The notes below the pieces were generated by a model, which ran no database searches, had not been told where the DNA came from, and saw only the letters and a program-made list of their open reading frames with translations. 64,000 nucleotides of DNA from Physella acuta (taxonomy: Eukaryota; Mollusca; Gastropoda; Physidae), in NCBI RefSeq assembly GCF_028476545.1, contig NW_026731581.1, positions 602,501 through 666,500 on the forward strand. Direction: 5' to 3'. Below are positions 11,830-24,606 of this stretch, piece after piece; position 1 is the stretch's first letter, and each line of letters opens with the position of its first letter. Both the position numbers and the translations under genes were made by a program.

Positions 11830-13646
11830 TTAGCATCTTGTTGACAGGACTATTGAATGGTCCGTTTCAACGCTTTGCCCCGCAGAACACAGATGCAAAC
11901 TAAAAAAAAATACAACTTTATTTTCAACATTTTACTAAGAAAAAAACAAAACATGGAAAGCATTCAATAATTTAAGATATTTTTTAAAACTATTTTTAAA
12001 AAGAATATTATTTTAATCTTGATACTGTCAAGCTAATGAAATAAAAATGTCCAACTCACTTATCATTGCTTCAATGAAATAAAAATGTTCAACTCACTTA
12101 ACGTTGCTTCAATGAAATACAAATTTTTGACTCATTTAACGTTAACCACAATGAAATTTAAAAAAAATTGACTCACTCTACGTTGGCTTCAAGTCTCTGA
12201 ACGTCAACCTCATCAATGAACAGCTTCGGGTTTCTGAGACCCAGGATATTCCACTGCAAGGGGTTCAGCAAGGGACCAATGTGGTTCCAGAACAAAGTTA
12301 TAGAGCGGACGTTCCCCACATCAACAGACGAGCCCAGGGTGAAGTGGTAAACTTTTCCCACTTGAAACGAGATGGGGCTGTAACAATAACACGTTGGTGT
12401 AGGTTCATAGGTTCAATGTAGCACAGGTTTATTGTAGTCGTGTAATGTAAGGTTTCATGTAAGACATGATAGGTTTAATGTAGCCTATCAGACAGAACTG
12501 ATCACTGAACTATCAGACAGAACTGACCACTGACCTAACAGACAGAACGGACCAATGACCTACCAGACAGAACTGACCACTGACCTACCACAGAGAACTG
12601 ACCACTGACCTACCAGACAGAACTGACCTACCAGACAGAACTGACCACTGACCTACCAGACAGAACTGACCTACCAGACAGAAGTGACCACTGACCTACC
12701 AGACAAAACTGACCACTGACCTACCACACAGAACTGACCTACCAGACAGAACTGACCACTGACCTACCAGACAGAACTGACCACTGACCTACCAGACAGA
12801 ACTGACCTACCAGACAGAACTGACCACTGACCTACCAGACAGAACTGACCACTGACCTACCACACAGAACTGACCACTGACCTATCAGACAGAACTGACC
12901 ACTGACCTACCAGACAGAACTGACCTACCAGACAGAACTGACCACTGACCTACCAGACAGAACTGACCACTGACCTACCAGACAGAACTGACCTACCAGA
13001 CAGAACTGACCTACCAGACAGAACTGACCTACCAGACAGAACTGACCACTGACCTACCAAACAGAACTGACCACTGACCTACCAGACAGAACTGACCACT
13101 GACCTACCAGACAGAACTGACCTACCAGACAGAACTGACCACTGACCTACCAAACAGAACTGACCACTGACCTACCAGACAGAACTGACCACTGACCTAC
13201 CAGACAGAACTGACCACTGACCTACCAGATAGAACTGACCACTGACCTACCAGACAGAACTGACCACTGACCTACCAGACAAAACTGACCACTGACCTAC
13301 CAGACAGAACTGACCACTGACCTACCAGACAGAACTGACCACTGACCTACCAGACAGAACTGACCTACCAGACAGAACTGACCTACCAGACAGAACTGAC
13401 CTACCAGATAGAACTGACCACTGACCTACCACACAGAACTGACCACTGACCTACCAGACAGAACTGACCACTGACCTACTGTTCAGTAGAACCTTGGGTG
13501 TGGTGCTCTTGTCACCAGTAACGATGGCGTACAGCTCACCTCGCTCCTCTGCCCCTGTTGTTGGGTTGAGTTTAACGGCGATGTTCAGATGGTACTCTGT
13601 ACCAGTAGCACAAATATATTACACGGCGCTGCTTACAATTTTATGC

Positions 13647-13731
<85 letters not shown>

Positions 13732-16700
13732 CATTTCGATATTCTTGCATTGCCATCCAAGATCTACCACTATGCCAAATGTCCACCATTCGGGCAATGG
13801 GAAGTGGGTAAAATTAATATTCATTAAGATTTGTGGAGCAACATACACAATGAGTCATTTTACAAAAAATGCCTTAAGCATTTCTGCACCTAATATTCCA
13901 TTGAGATGAAACTTTAGGACATTGTTGTGAATTGTCTTGGGGAGGTATCTGCTTGAAAAAAAAGGTTTCCTAGGGTCGGCGATCCGGCAGGGTGCGATTT
14001 TTCTCTATAAACGGTATATAAAAATGAAAGTCGGATGCGATTTGACGCCCACAGTTTTTGAGCGGCTACCATAGCACTCGGCATCCTTTGATTGTGTGTG
14101 CTGCATAAGGGATCAGGGGTACTACTTAATTCAACGGTAAAACTGCATAAAGCGCATCAGCCGGCGGCCAAGCGGTTGAGTTACTCAATGCGCCCCAGGC
14201 TCCCCTCGCGGTAGTGTAACCGTTGGTTCAAGAGAGCGTCCCGCGACATCCCTGATATATGGACGGACTTGTGTTCTACCTCACGGAGGGTGATTATTGT
14301 ACACTAAAGACGTTCATACTAGACGCCCAAGAGCGTCAGAGCGGAATAGTGAACAAACCTGTTGGGTGACCTGAAGCACCCCAGAACTATGACACCTACT
14401 TTAGCTTTAAAGCTCACCCTACAACATGGATGCGGTGAGTGCCGACATCCGATAACTATACCAAACGAGGAACCCACTAGGCGCCCCTGCGGTGGTGTAA
14501 CCGGTGGCTCCCCAGAGCGCCTCGCAACGTCCCCGATACCTCCGTTATAGAAAACAAGATCAAGAGTCTAAAAATACTATACTAGTAACGTGCTGATGAA
14601 ACTTTTACTAACTGTTGCGTCATTAGATCGCAGCAATGTGTACGACAAGTATGCTATTATGTATATATTTCTAAATATCTAAGTTTTTTTGGTGGTTTTT
14701 TGGTAAGCAGCATTAAGTCTGGTCAGACTGGTCAGCTCATTAAAAGCTGGTCTTATGAAACAACACTCTAATTAACACTTACGACAAAATGGACGTTTGT
14801 CTGACGTAGTTGTGAAGAACTTTCTGGTCTGTCCACTGGGTGGCTTGTTTCTGTCTGAGTGATAGCCCATAGCTGCACAGCCGGTAGATCCACACGTTGT
14901 GCACTTCCCGTTCTGTCATGAGACAATGAGACCAATCAAAATACACGCACAGGCTTCATACGTCTATCCTGAGACAATGAGACCAATCAAAATACACACA
15001 CAGGCTTCATACATGTATAGTATCATGAGATCTAGAGACCAATCAAAATACGCACACAGGCTTCATACGTTTATCCTATCATGAGATCTAGAGACCCATC
15101 AAAATACGCAACAAGATTTACAAGACAAATAATTCTTCAGCTAAAATAGTTCGTCTGTGTTGTCAACACAGCATCATTGGTTCTAACAAACTTCGAGTGG
15201 AATGAATACACGATCTAGTCTAGTCAACAAGTAGAGGTGGGAATGTAATGATAAAACTGGGATTGTAATGATAAAACTGGGAATGTAATTAAAAAATTGG
15301 GAATGCAATGAAATAAACTGGGAACGTAATGATAAAACTGAGAATGTAATAATAAAACTGGGAATGTAATGATAAAACTGGGAACGTAATGATAAAACTG
15401 AGACTGTAATAATAAAACTGGGAATGTAATGATAAAACTGGGAATGTAATCATAAAACTGGGAATGTAATAATAAAACTGGGAATGTAATGATAAAACTG
15501 GGAATGTAATGATAAAACTGGGAATGTAATAATAAAACTGGGATTGTAATGATAAAACTGGGATTGTAATGATAAAACTGATAAAACGTAAATTTGTATA
15601 AGTTCAGAAAGACGAAGCTGAGAAGGAGATTGTTACTTTATAGTCGTCCTCGTTGTTGCATGGGGTGCCCATGTATGGACACTGGGAGTTGATGCTTTCT
15701 GTGAAAAACTTGATTGCCCTCAAATGGTTGCAACAGACGACCTCCATGGCTCCTGGTTCATGGAAGATACAGACATTCAGTGGGGAGGGGAAGATACAGA
15801 CATTCAGCGGGGAGGGGAAGATACAGACATTCAGTGGGGCGGGGAAGATACAGACATTCAGTGGGGCGGGGAAGATACAGACATACAGCGGGGCGGGGAA
15901 GATACAGACATTCAGTGTGGCGGGGAAGATACAGACATTCAGTGGGGCGGGGAGATACAGACATTCAGTGGGGCGGGGAGGATACAGACATTCAGTGGGG
16001 ATGGGAAGATACAGACATTCAGTGGGGCGGGGAAGATACAGACATTCAGTGGGGCGGGGAGATACAGACATTCAGTGGGGCGGGGAAGATACAGACATTC
16101 AGTGGGGTGGGAAAGATACAGACATTCAGTGGGGCGGGGAAGATACAGACATTCAATGGGGCGGGGAAGATACAGACATTCAGTGGGGTGGGGAAGATAC
16201 AGACATTCAGTGGGGCGGGGAGGAGAAGATACAGACTTTCAGTGGGGCGGGGAAGATACAGACATTCAGTGGGGCGGGGAAGATACAGACATTCAGTGGG
16301 GTGGGGAGGAGAAGATACAGACTTTCAGTGGGGCGGGGAAGATACAGACATTCAGTGGGGCGGGGAAGATACAGACATTCAGTGGGGTGGGGAAGATACA
16401 GACATTCAGTGGGGCGGGGAAGATACAGACATTCAACGGGGCGGGGAAGATACAGACATTCAGTGGGGCGGGGAAGATACAGACATTCAGTGGGGTGGGG
16501 AAGATACAGACATTCAGTGGGGCGGGGAAGATACAGACATTCAGCGGGGCGGGGAGATACAGACATTCAGTGGGGCGGGGAAGATACAGACATTCAGTGG
16601 GGCGGGGAAGATACAGACATTCAGTGGGGCGGGGAGATACAGACATTCAGTGGGGCGGGGAGGAGAAGATACAGACATTCAGTGGGGCGAGGAAGATACA

Positions 16701-19700
16701 GACATTCAGTGGGGCGGGGAAGATACAGACATTCAGTGGGGTGGGGAAGAAAAAGACATTCAGTGGGGCGGGGAAGATACAGACATTCAGTGGGGCGGGG
16801 AAGATACAGACATTCAGTGGGCGGGGAAGATACAGACATTCAGTGGGCGGGGAAGATACAGACATTCAGTGGGGCGGGGAAGATACAGACATTCAGTGGG
16901 GCGGGGAAGATACAGACATTCAGTGGGCGGGGAAGATACAGACATTCAGTGGGCGGGGAAGATACAGACATTCAGTGGGGCGGGGAAGATACAGACATTC
17001 AGTGGGGAGGAGAAGATACAGACATTCAGTGGGGCGGGGAAGATACAGACATTTAGTGGGGCGGGGAGGGGAAGATACAGACATTCAGTGGGGCGGAGAG
17101 GATACAGACATTCAGTGGGGCGGGGAAGATACAGACATTCAGTGGGGCGGGGAAGATACAGACATTCAGTGGGGCGGGGAAGATACAGACATTCAGTGGG
17201 CGGGGAAGATACAGACATTCAGTGGGGCGGGGAAGATACAGACATTCAGTGGGGCGGGGAAGATACAGACATTCAGTGGAGCGGGGAGGATACAGACATT
17301 CAGTGGGGTGGGGACGATACAGACATTCAGCGGGGCGGGGAAGATACAGACATTTAGTGGGGCGGGGAGGGGAAGATACAGACATTCAGTGGGGCGGGGA
17401 GGATACAGACATTCAGTGGGGCGGGGAAGATACAGACATTCACTGGGGCTGGGAAGATACAGACATTCAGTGGGGCGGGGAAGATACAGACATTCAGTGG
17501 GGTGGGGAAGATACAGACATTCAGTGGGGCGGGGAAGATACAGACATTCAGTGGGCGGGGAAGATACAGACATTCAGTGGGGCGGGGAGATACAGACATT
17601 CAGTGGGGCGGGGAAGATACAGACATTCAGTGGGGCGGGGAAGATACAGACATTCAGTGGGGCGGGTAGGAGAAGATACAGACATTCAGTGGGGCGGGGA
17701 AGATACAGACATTCAGTGGGCGGGGAAGATACAGACATTCAGTGGGGCGGGGAAGATACAGACATTCAGTGGGGCGGGGAGGAGAAGATACAGACATTCA
17801 GTGGGGCGGGGAGGAGAAGATACAGACATTCAGTGGGGCGGGGAGGAGAAGATACAGACATTCAGTGGGCGGGGAGGATACAGACATTCAGTGGGGCTGG
17901 GAAGATACAGACATTCAGTGGGGCGGGGAAGATACAGACATTCAGTGGGGCGGGGAAGATACAGACATTCAGTGGGGCGGGGAAGATACAGACATTCAAC
18001 GGGGCGGGGAAGATACAGACATTCAGTGGGGCGGGGAAGATACAGACATTCAGTGGGGTGGGGAAGATACAGACATTCAGTGGGGCGGGGAAGATACAGA
18101 CATTCAGCGGGGCGGGGAGATACAGACATTCAGTGGGGCGGGGAAGATACAGACATTCAGTGGGGCGGGGAAGATACAGACATTCAGTGGGGCGGGGAGA
18201 TACAGACATTCAGTGGGGCGGGGAGGAGAAGATACAGACATTCAGTGGGGCGAGGAAGATACAGACATTCAGTGGGGCGGGGAAGATACAGACATTCAGT
18301 GGGGTGGGGAAGAAAAAGACATTCAGTGGGGCGGGGAAGATACAGACATTCAGTGGGGCGGGGAAGATACAGACATTCAGTGGGCGGGGAAGATACAGAC
18401 ATTCAGTGGGCGGGGAAGATACAGACATTCAGTGGGGCGGGGAAGATACAGACATTCAGTGGGGCGGGGAAGATACAGACATTCAGTGGGCGGGGAAGAT
18501 ACAGACATTCAGTGGGCGGGGAAGATACAGACATTCAGTGGGGCGGGGAAGATACAGACATTCAGTGGGGAGGAGAAGATACAGACATTCAGTGGGGCGG
18601 GGAAGATACAGACATTTAGTGGGGCGGGGAGGGGAAGATACAGACATTCAGTGGGGCGGAGAGGATACAGACATTCAGTGGGGCGGGGAAGATACAGACA
18701 TTCAGTGGGGCGGGGAAGATACAGACATTCAGTGGGGCGGGGAAGATACAGACATTCAGTGGGCGGGGAAGATACAGACATTCAGTGGGGCGGGGAAGAT
18801 ACAGACATTCAGTGGGGCGGGGAAGATACAGACATTCAGTGGAGCGGGGAGGATACAGACATTCAGTGGGGTGGGGACGATACAGACATTCAGCGGGGCG
18901 GGGAAGATACAGACATTTAGTGGGGCGGGGAGGGGAAGATACAGACATTCAGTGGGGCGGGGAGGATACAGACATTCAGTGGGGCGGGGAAGATACAGAC
19001 ATTCACTGGGGCTGGGAAGATACAGACATTCAGTGGGGCGGGGAAGATACAGACATTCAGTGGGGTGGGGAAGATACAGACATTCAGTGGGGCGGGGAAG
19101 ATACAGACATTCAGTGGGCGGGGAAGATACAGACATTCAGTGGGGCGGGGAGATACAGACATTCAGTGGGGCGGGGAAGATACAGACATTCAGTGGGGCG
19201 GGGAAGATACAGACATTCAGTGGGGCGGGTAGGAGAAGATACAGACATTCAGTGGGGCGGGGAAGATACAGACATTCAGTGGGCGGGGAAGATACAGACA
19301 TTCAGTGGGGCGGGGAAGATACAGACATTCAGTGGGGCGGGGAGGAGAAGATACAGACATTCAGTGGGGCGGGGAGGAGAAGATACAGACATTCAGTGGG
19401 GCGGGGAGGAGAAGATACAGACATTCAGTGGGCGGGGAGGATACAGACATTCAGTGGGGCTGGGAAGATACAGACATTCAGTGGGGCGGGGAAGATACAG
19501 ACATTCAGTGGGGCGGGGAAGATACAGACATTCAGTGGGGCGGGGAAGATACAGACATTCAATGGGGCGGGGAGGAGAAGATACAGACATTCAGTGGGGC
19601 GGGGAAGATACAGACATTCAGTGGGGCGGGGAAGATACAGACATTCAGTGGGGCGGGGAAGATACAGACTTTCAGTGGGGCGGGGAAGATACAGACATTC

Positions 19701-22700
19701 AGCGGGGCGGGGAAGATACAGACATTCAGCGGGGCGGGGAAGATACAGACATTCAGTGGGGCGGGGAAGATACAGACATTCAATGGGGCGGGGAGGAGAA
19801 GATACAGACATTCAGTGGGGCGGGGAAGATACAGACATTCAGTGGGGCGGGGAAGATACAGACATTCAGTGGGGCGGGGAAGATACAGACATTCAGTGGG
19901 GCGGGGAAGATACAGACATTCAGCGGGGCGGGGAAGATACAGACATTCAGCGGGGCGGGGAAGATACAGACATTCAGTGGGGCGGGGAAGATACAGACAT
20001 TCAGTGGGGCGGGGAAGATACAGACATTCAGTGGGGCGGGGAAGATACAGACATTCAGTGGGGCGGGGAAGATACAGACATTCAGTGGGGCGGGGAAGAT
20101 ACAGACATTCAGCGGGGCGGAGAGGAGAAGATACAGACATTCAGTGGGGCGGGGAAGATACAGACATTCAGTGGGGCGGGGAAGATACAGACATTCAGTG
20201 GGGCGGGGAAGATACAGACATTCAGCGGGGCGGGGAGGGTCAACCAGTTTAAACAACGACATGTCATTTCATTGCAATATACCAAGACCACCTTTGTATC
20301 ATGCCCCAGATGATATTTAATGCCCCACACTTTGTATCATGCCCCAGATGATATTTAATGCCCCACACTTTGTATCATGCCCCAGATGATATTTAATGCC
20401 CCACACTTTGTATCATGCCCCAGATGATATTTAATGCCCCACAGTTTGTATCATGCCCCAGATAATATTTAATGCCCCACACTTTGTATCATGCCCCAGA
20501 TGATATTTAATGCCTCTGACGTTGTATCATGCCCTAGATGATATTTAATGCCCCAGACTTTGTATCATGCCCCAGATGATATTTAATGCCCCACACTTTG
20601 TATCATGCCCCAGATAATATTTAATGCCCTACACTTTGTATCATGCCCCAAATGATATTTAATGCCTCTGACGTTGTATCATGCCCCAGATGATATTTAA
20701 TGCCCCACACTTTGTATCATGCCCCAGATGATATTTAATGCCTCTGACGTTGTATCATACCCCAGACCTTATATAAAGCCACAGACATTGAACGACGGGC
20801 ATAATAGCGTTATGACGCCCTGTGCCTTATGACGCCCCTAAACCTTGAGCCCCCTCACCTTGAATGACGCCCCAGTCGGCTATCTGTGTAAATGGATTTC
20901 TTGTACAGCCCGGCTGGTCGTGGCCAAGATTGGGGTAGAAATCAAGATGGCCGACAGTTTGTTTGATACCCAAACCTAATGACATTAGGAAACTTCAACA
21001 AAATATTCATAGCAGGCAACATACAACACAATATTGATAGCAGGCAACATACAACAAAATATTGATGGCAGGCAACATACAACAAAATATTGATAGCAGG
21101 CAACATACAACAAAATATTGATGGCAGGCAACATACAACAAAATATTGATAGCAGGCAACATACAACAAAATATTGATGGCAGGCAACATACAACAAAAT
21201 ATTGATAGCAGGCAACATACAACAAAATATTGATGGCAGGCAACATACAACAAAATATTGATGGCAGGCAACATACAACAAAATATTGATGGCAGGCAAC
21301 ATACAACACAATATTGATAGCAGGCAACATACAACAAAATATTGATGGCAGGCAACATACAACAAAATATTGATAGCAGGCAACATACAACAAAATATTG
21401 ATGGCAGGCAACATACAACAAAATATTGATGGCAGGCAACATACAACAAAATATTGATGGCAGGCAACATAAACAAAATATTGATGGCAGGCAACATACA
21501 ACAAAATATTGATGGCAGGCAACATACAACAAAATATTGATGGCAGGCAACATACAACAAAATATTGATGGCAGGCAACATACAACAAAATATTGATAGC
21601 AGACAACATACAACAAAATATTGATAGCAGGCAACATACAACAAAATATTGATAGCAACTAATTTACCACCACATTAGTCAATTATAAGGATCTATCTAA
21701 ATCCACCTCGACACATAAGGATTTACCTAAATCCACATCGACACATAAGGATTTACCTAAATCCACATCGACACATTAGGATTTACCTAAATCCACAAAG
21801 ACACATAAGGATTTACCCAAATCCACATCGACGCATAAGGAATTACCTAAATCCACATCGACACATAAGGATTTACCCAAACCACATGGACACATAAGGA
21901 TTTACCTAACTGGATAAGTGAAGTAGCATCAGAGTGAATGACGTCAACAAATGCAGCATCCGATGGGTCAAGGCGTACAGTTTTGTCGGTGTTCTCAAAA
22001 TATGGACCAGCTGGATCTAAACCTGTCAAGGTCAAGGTGAAAACATGTGTCTATAGCATTTTTAGACACGGTTAGCACAGGTGTTTATAGCAATTGTAGA
22101 CACGGTTAGACACAAACCATAACACTGACCGTAACACTGACTAATACACAAACCATGACACTGACCGTAACACTGACTAATACACAAACCATGACACTGA
22201 CCGTAACACTGACTAATACACAAACCATGACACTCACCGTAACACTGACCAATACACAAACCATGACACTGACCGTAACACTGACCAATACAAAAACCAT
22301 GACACTGACCGTAACACAGACCAATACACAAACCATGACCTACCTGAGATTCTACCTAGCCCTGGAACCCGTTCACCGGCGTACCCAGCGATATGGGAGC
22401 CCAGACTGTGGCCAATGATGTGGAAATCTGCAGCATGTCGACCTTTCACCTCCTGGGAGGTCATAAGTACAGAGTATCGAGTGAGGTTGTTAAGTACAGA
22501 GTATCGAATGAGATCGTTAAGTACAGAGTATCGAGTGAGGTCGTTAAGTACAGAGTATCGAGTGAGGTTGTTAAGTACAGAGTATCGAGTGAGGTCGTTA
22601 AGTACAGAGTATCGAGTGAGGTTGTTAAGTACAGAGTATCGAGTGAGGTTGTTAAGTACAGAGTATCGAGTGAGGTTGTTAAGTACAGAGTATCGAGTGA

Positions 22701-24523
22701 GGTCGTTAAGTACAGAGTATCGAGTGAGGTCGTAAGTACAGAGTATCGAGTGAGGTTGTTAAGTACAGAGTATCGAGTGAGGTCGTTAAGTACAGAGTAT
22801 CGAGTGAGGTTGTTAAGTACAGAGTATCGAGTGAGGTCGTTAGGTACAGAGTATCGAGTGAGGTTAAGTACAGAGTATCGAGTGAGGTTGTTAAGTACAG
22901 AGTATCGAGTGAGGTCATTAAGTACAGAGTATCGAGTGAGGTTGTTAAGTACAGAGTATCGAGTGAGGTCGTTAAGTACAGAGTATCGAGTGAGGTTGTT
23001 AGGTACAGAGTATCGAGTGAGGTTAAGTACAGAGTATCGAGTGAGGTTGTTAAGTACAGAGTATCGAGTGAGGTTGTTAAGTACAGAGTATCGAGTGAGG
23101 TTAAGTACAGAGTATCGAGTGAGGTCGTAAGTACAGAGTATCGTGTGAGGTTAAGTACAGAGTATCGAGTGAGGTTGTTAAGTACAGAGTATCGAGTGAG
23201 GTCGTTAAGTACAGAGTATCGAGTGAGGTCGTTAGGTACAGAGTATCGAGTGAGGTTAAGTACAGAGTATCGAGTGAGGTTGTTAAGTACAGAGTATCGA
23301 GTGAGGTTGTTAAGTACAGAGTATCGAGTGAGGTCGTTAAGTACAGAGTATCGAGTGAGGTCGTTAGGTACAGAGTATCGTGTGAGGTCGTTAAGTACAG
23401 AGTATCGAGTGAGGTTAAGTACAGAGTATCGAGTGAGGTCGTAAGTACAGAGTATCGTGTGAGGTTAAGTACAGAGTATCGAGTGAGGTCGTTAAGTACA
23501 GAGTATCGAGTGAGGGTGTTAAGTACAGAGTATCGAGTGAGGTTGTTAAGTACAGAGTATCGAGTGAGCTGAAAAGTTGATACAGAACTACAAATTTGGT
23601 ATAACACTTATATATAAAATTTCATCAGTCTAGCAGTAACGTTCCTCAAGTTCACAGACATACACACACAAACACACATACACACAGACATACGGACAAA
23701 ACATTTGTTCAGACGACAACAATGATTAGGGTTAAAACAAAATACGAACAAAATTGCAAAACTGTATTTTTCCGACTCAGGGACGTTGAGATTTGTGAAA
23801 ATCTCGATTTCGATTTTTTGTATGATTACAATACTTCCTCTATACTTCGTATACAGGAAAGTAAAGGTTTGCAAGCTTACTTGTACACACACTGAACTGT
23901 GTTAGAAATAAAACGTACAATCAACTTTTTGATGACCGCAGCGATTTGCGCCCCTACAACTCGTGTATTGGCTGTCGCCTGGGTGTAGGGCAACAAATTG
24001 CCTCCCGACCAATCAACAATCACCACATTAAAGTCTCCAGCTTTAAGAAACTCATCTTTCATATCCTAGGGATAAAAGATTATTAGTATTGTGAAAACTA
24101 TTTTTTAGGGATAAAAAATAAATGTACTATACTGTAGAACATGACAAAACAAGTATGTAAACACAAAGCTCACTCTACGGTCGTTGTTCATAGTATCATT
24201 TGAACTTTTTTGAACCGAGATATTATTTTAAACTGAACCATTGAAGGACTAGATTATATGTTTGAAAACAAATGAAAGACGAAGTAACGGTTCAAAGGTG
24301 ACTGACCCTAAGCCAGGGGGAAACGTCCGTGTCGTCAATGAAGCCATGAACGATGAACTTGACCGGTACAGATTTAAAGTTGGTCCAGACGGTGGCCAGT
24401 GAGTCCAGTCGTCTGGCATCTAGGTCCTGTGGTGTTGTCTTGTGTTCCCTGGTGTACAGCTTGAACATGGTTCTAATAGGGGAAAAACTGACCATTGAAA
24501 CCAGCGGACAGAGCTATACATAC

Positions 24524-24606
<83 letters not shown>

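Noticed and set aside
15724-20313. Open frame of 1529 codons (IQTFSGAGK-type repeats) as a giant repetitive protein
   Set aside because: The 27-bp period is divisible by three so several frames stay open on both strands. It lies inside intron 7 of the minus-strand lipase, and no signal, domain or splice context supports coding.
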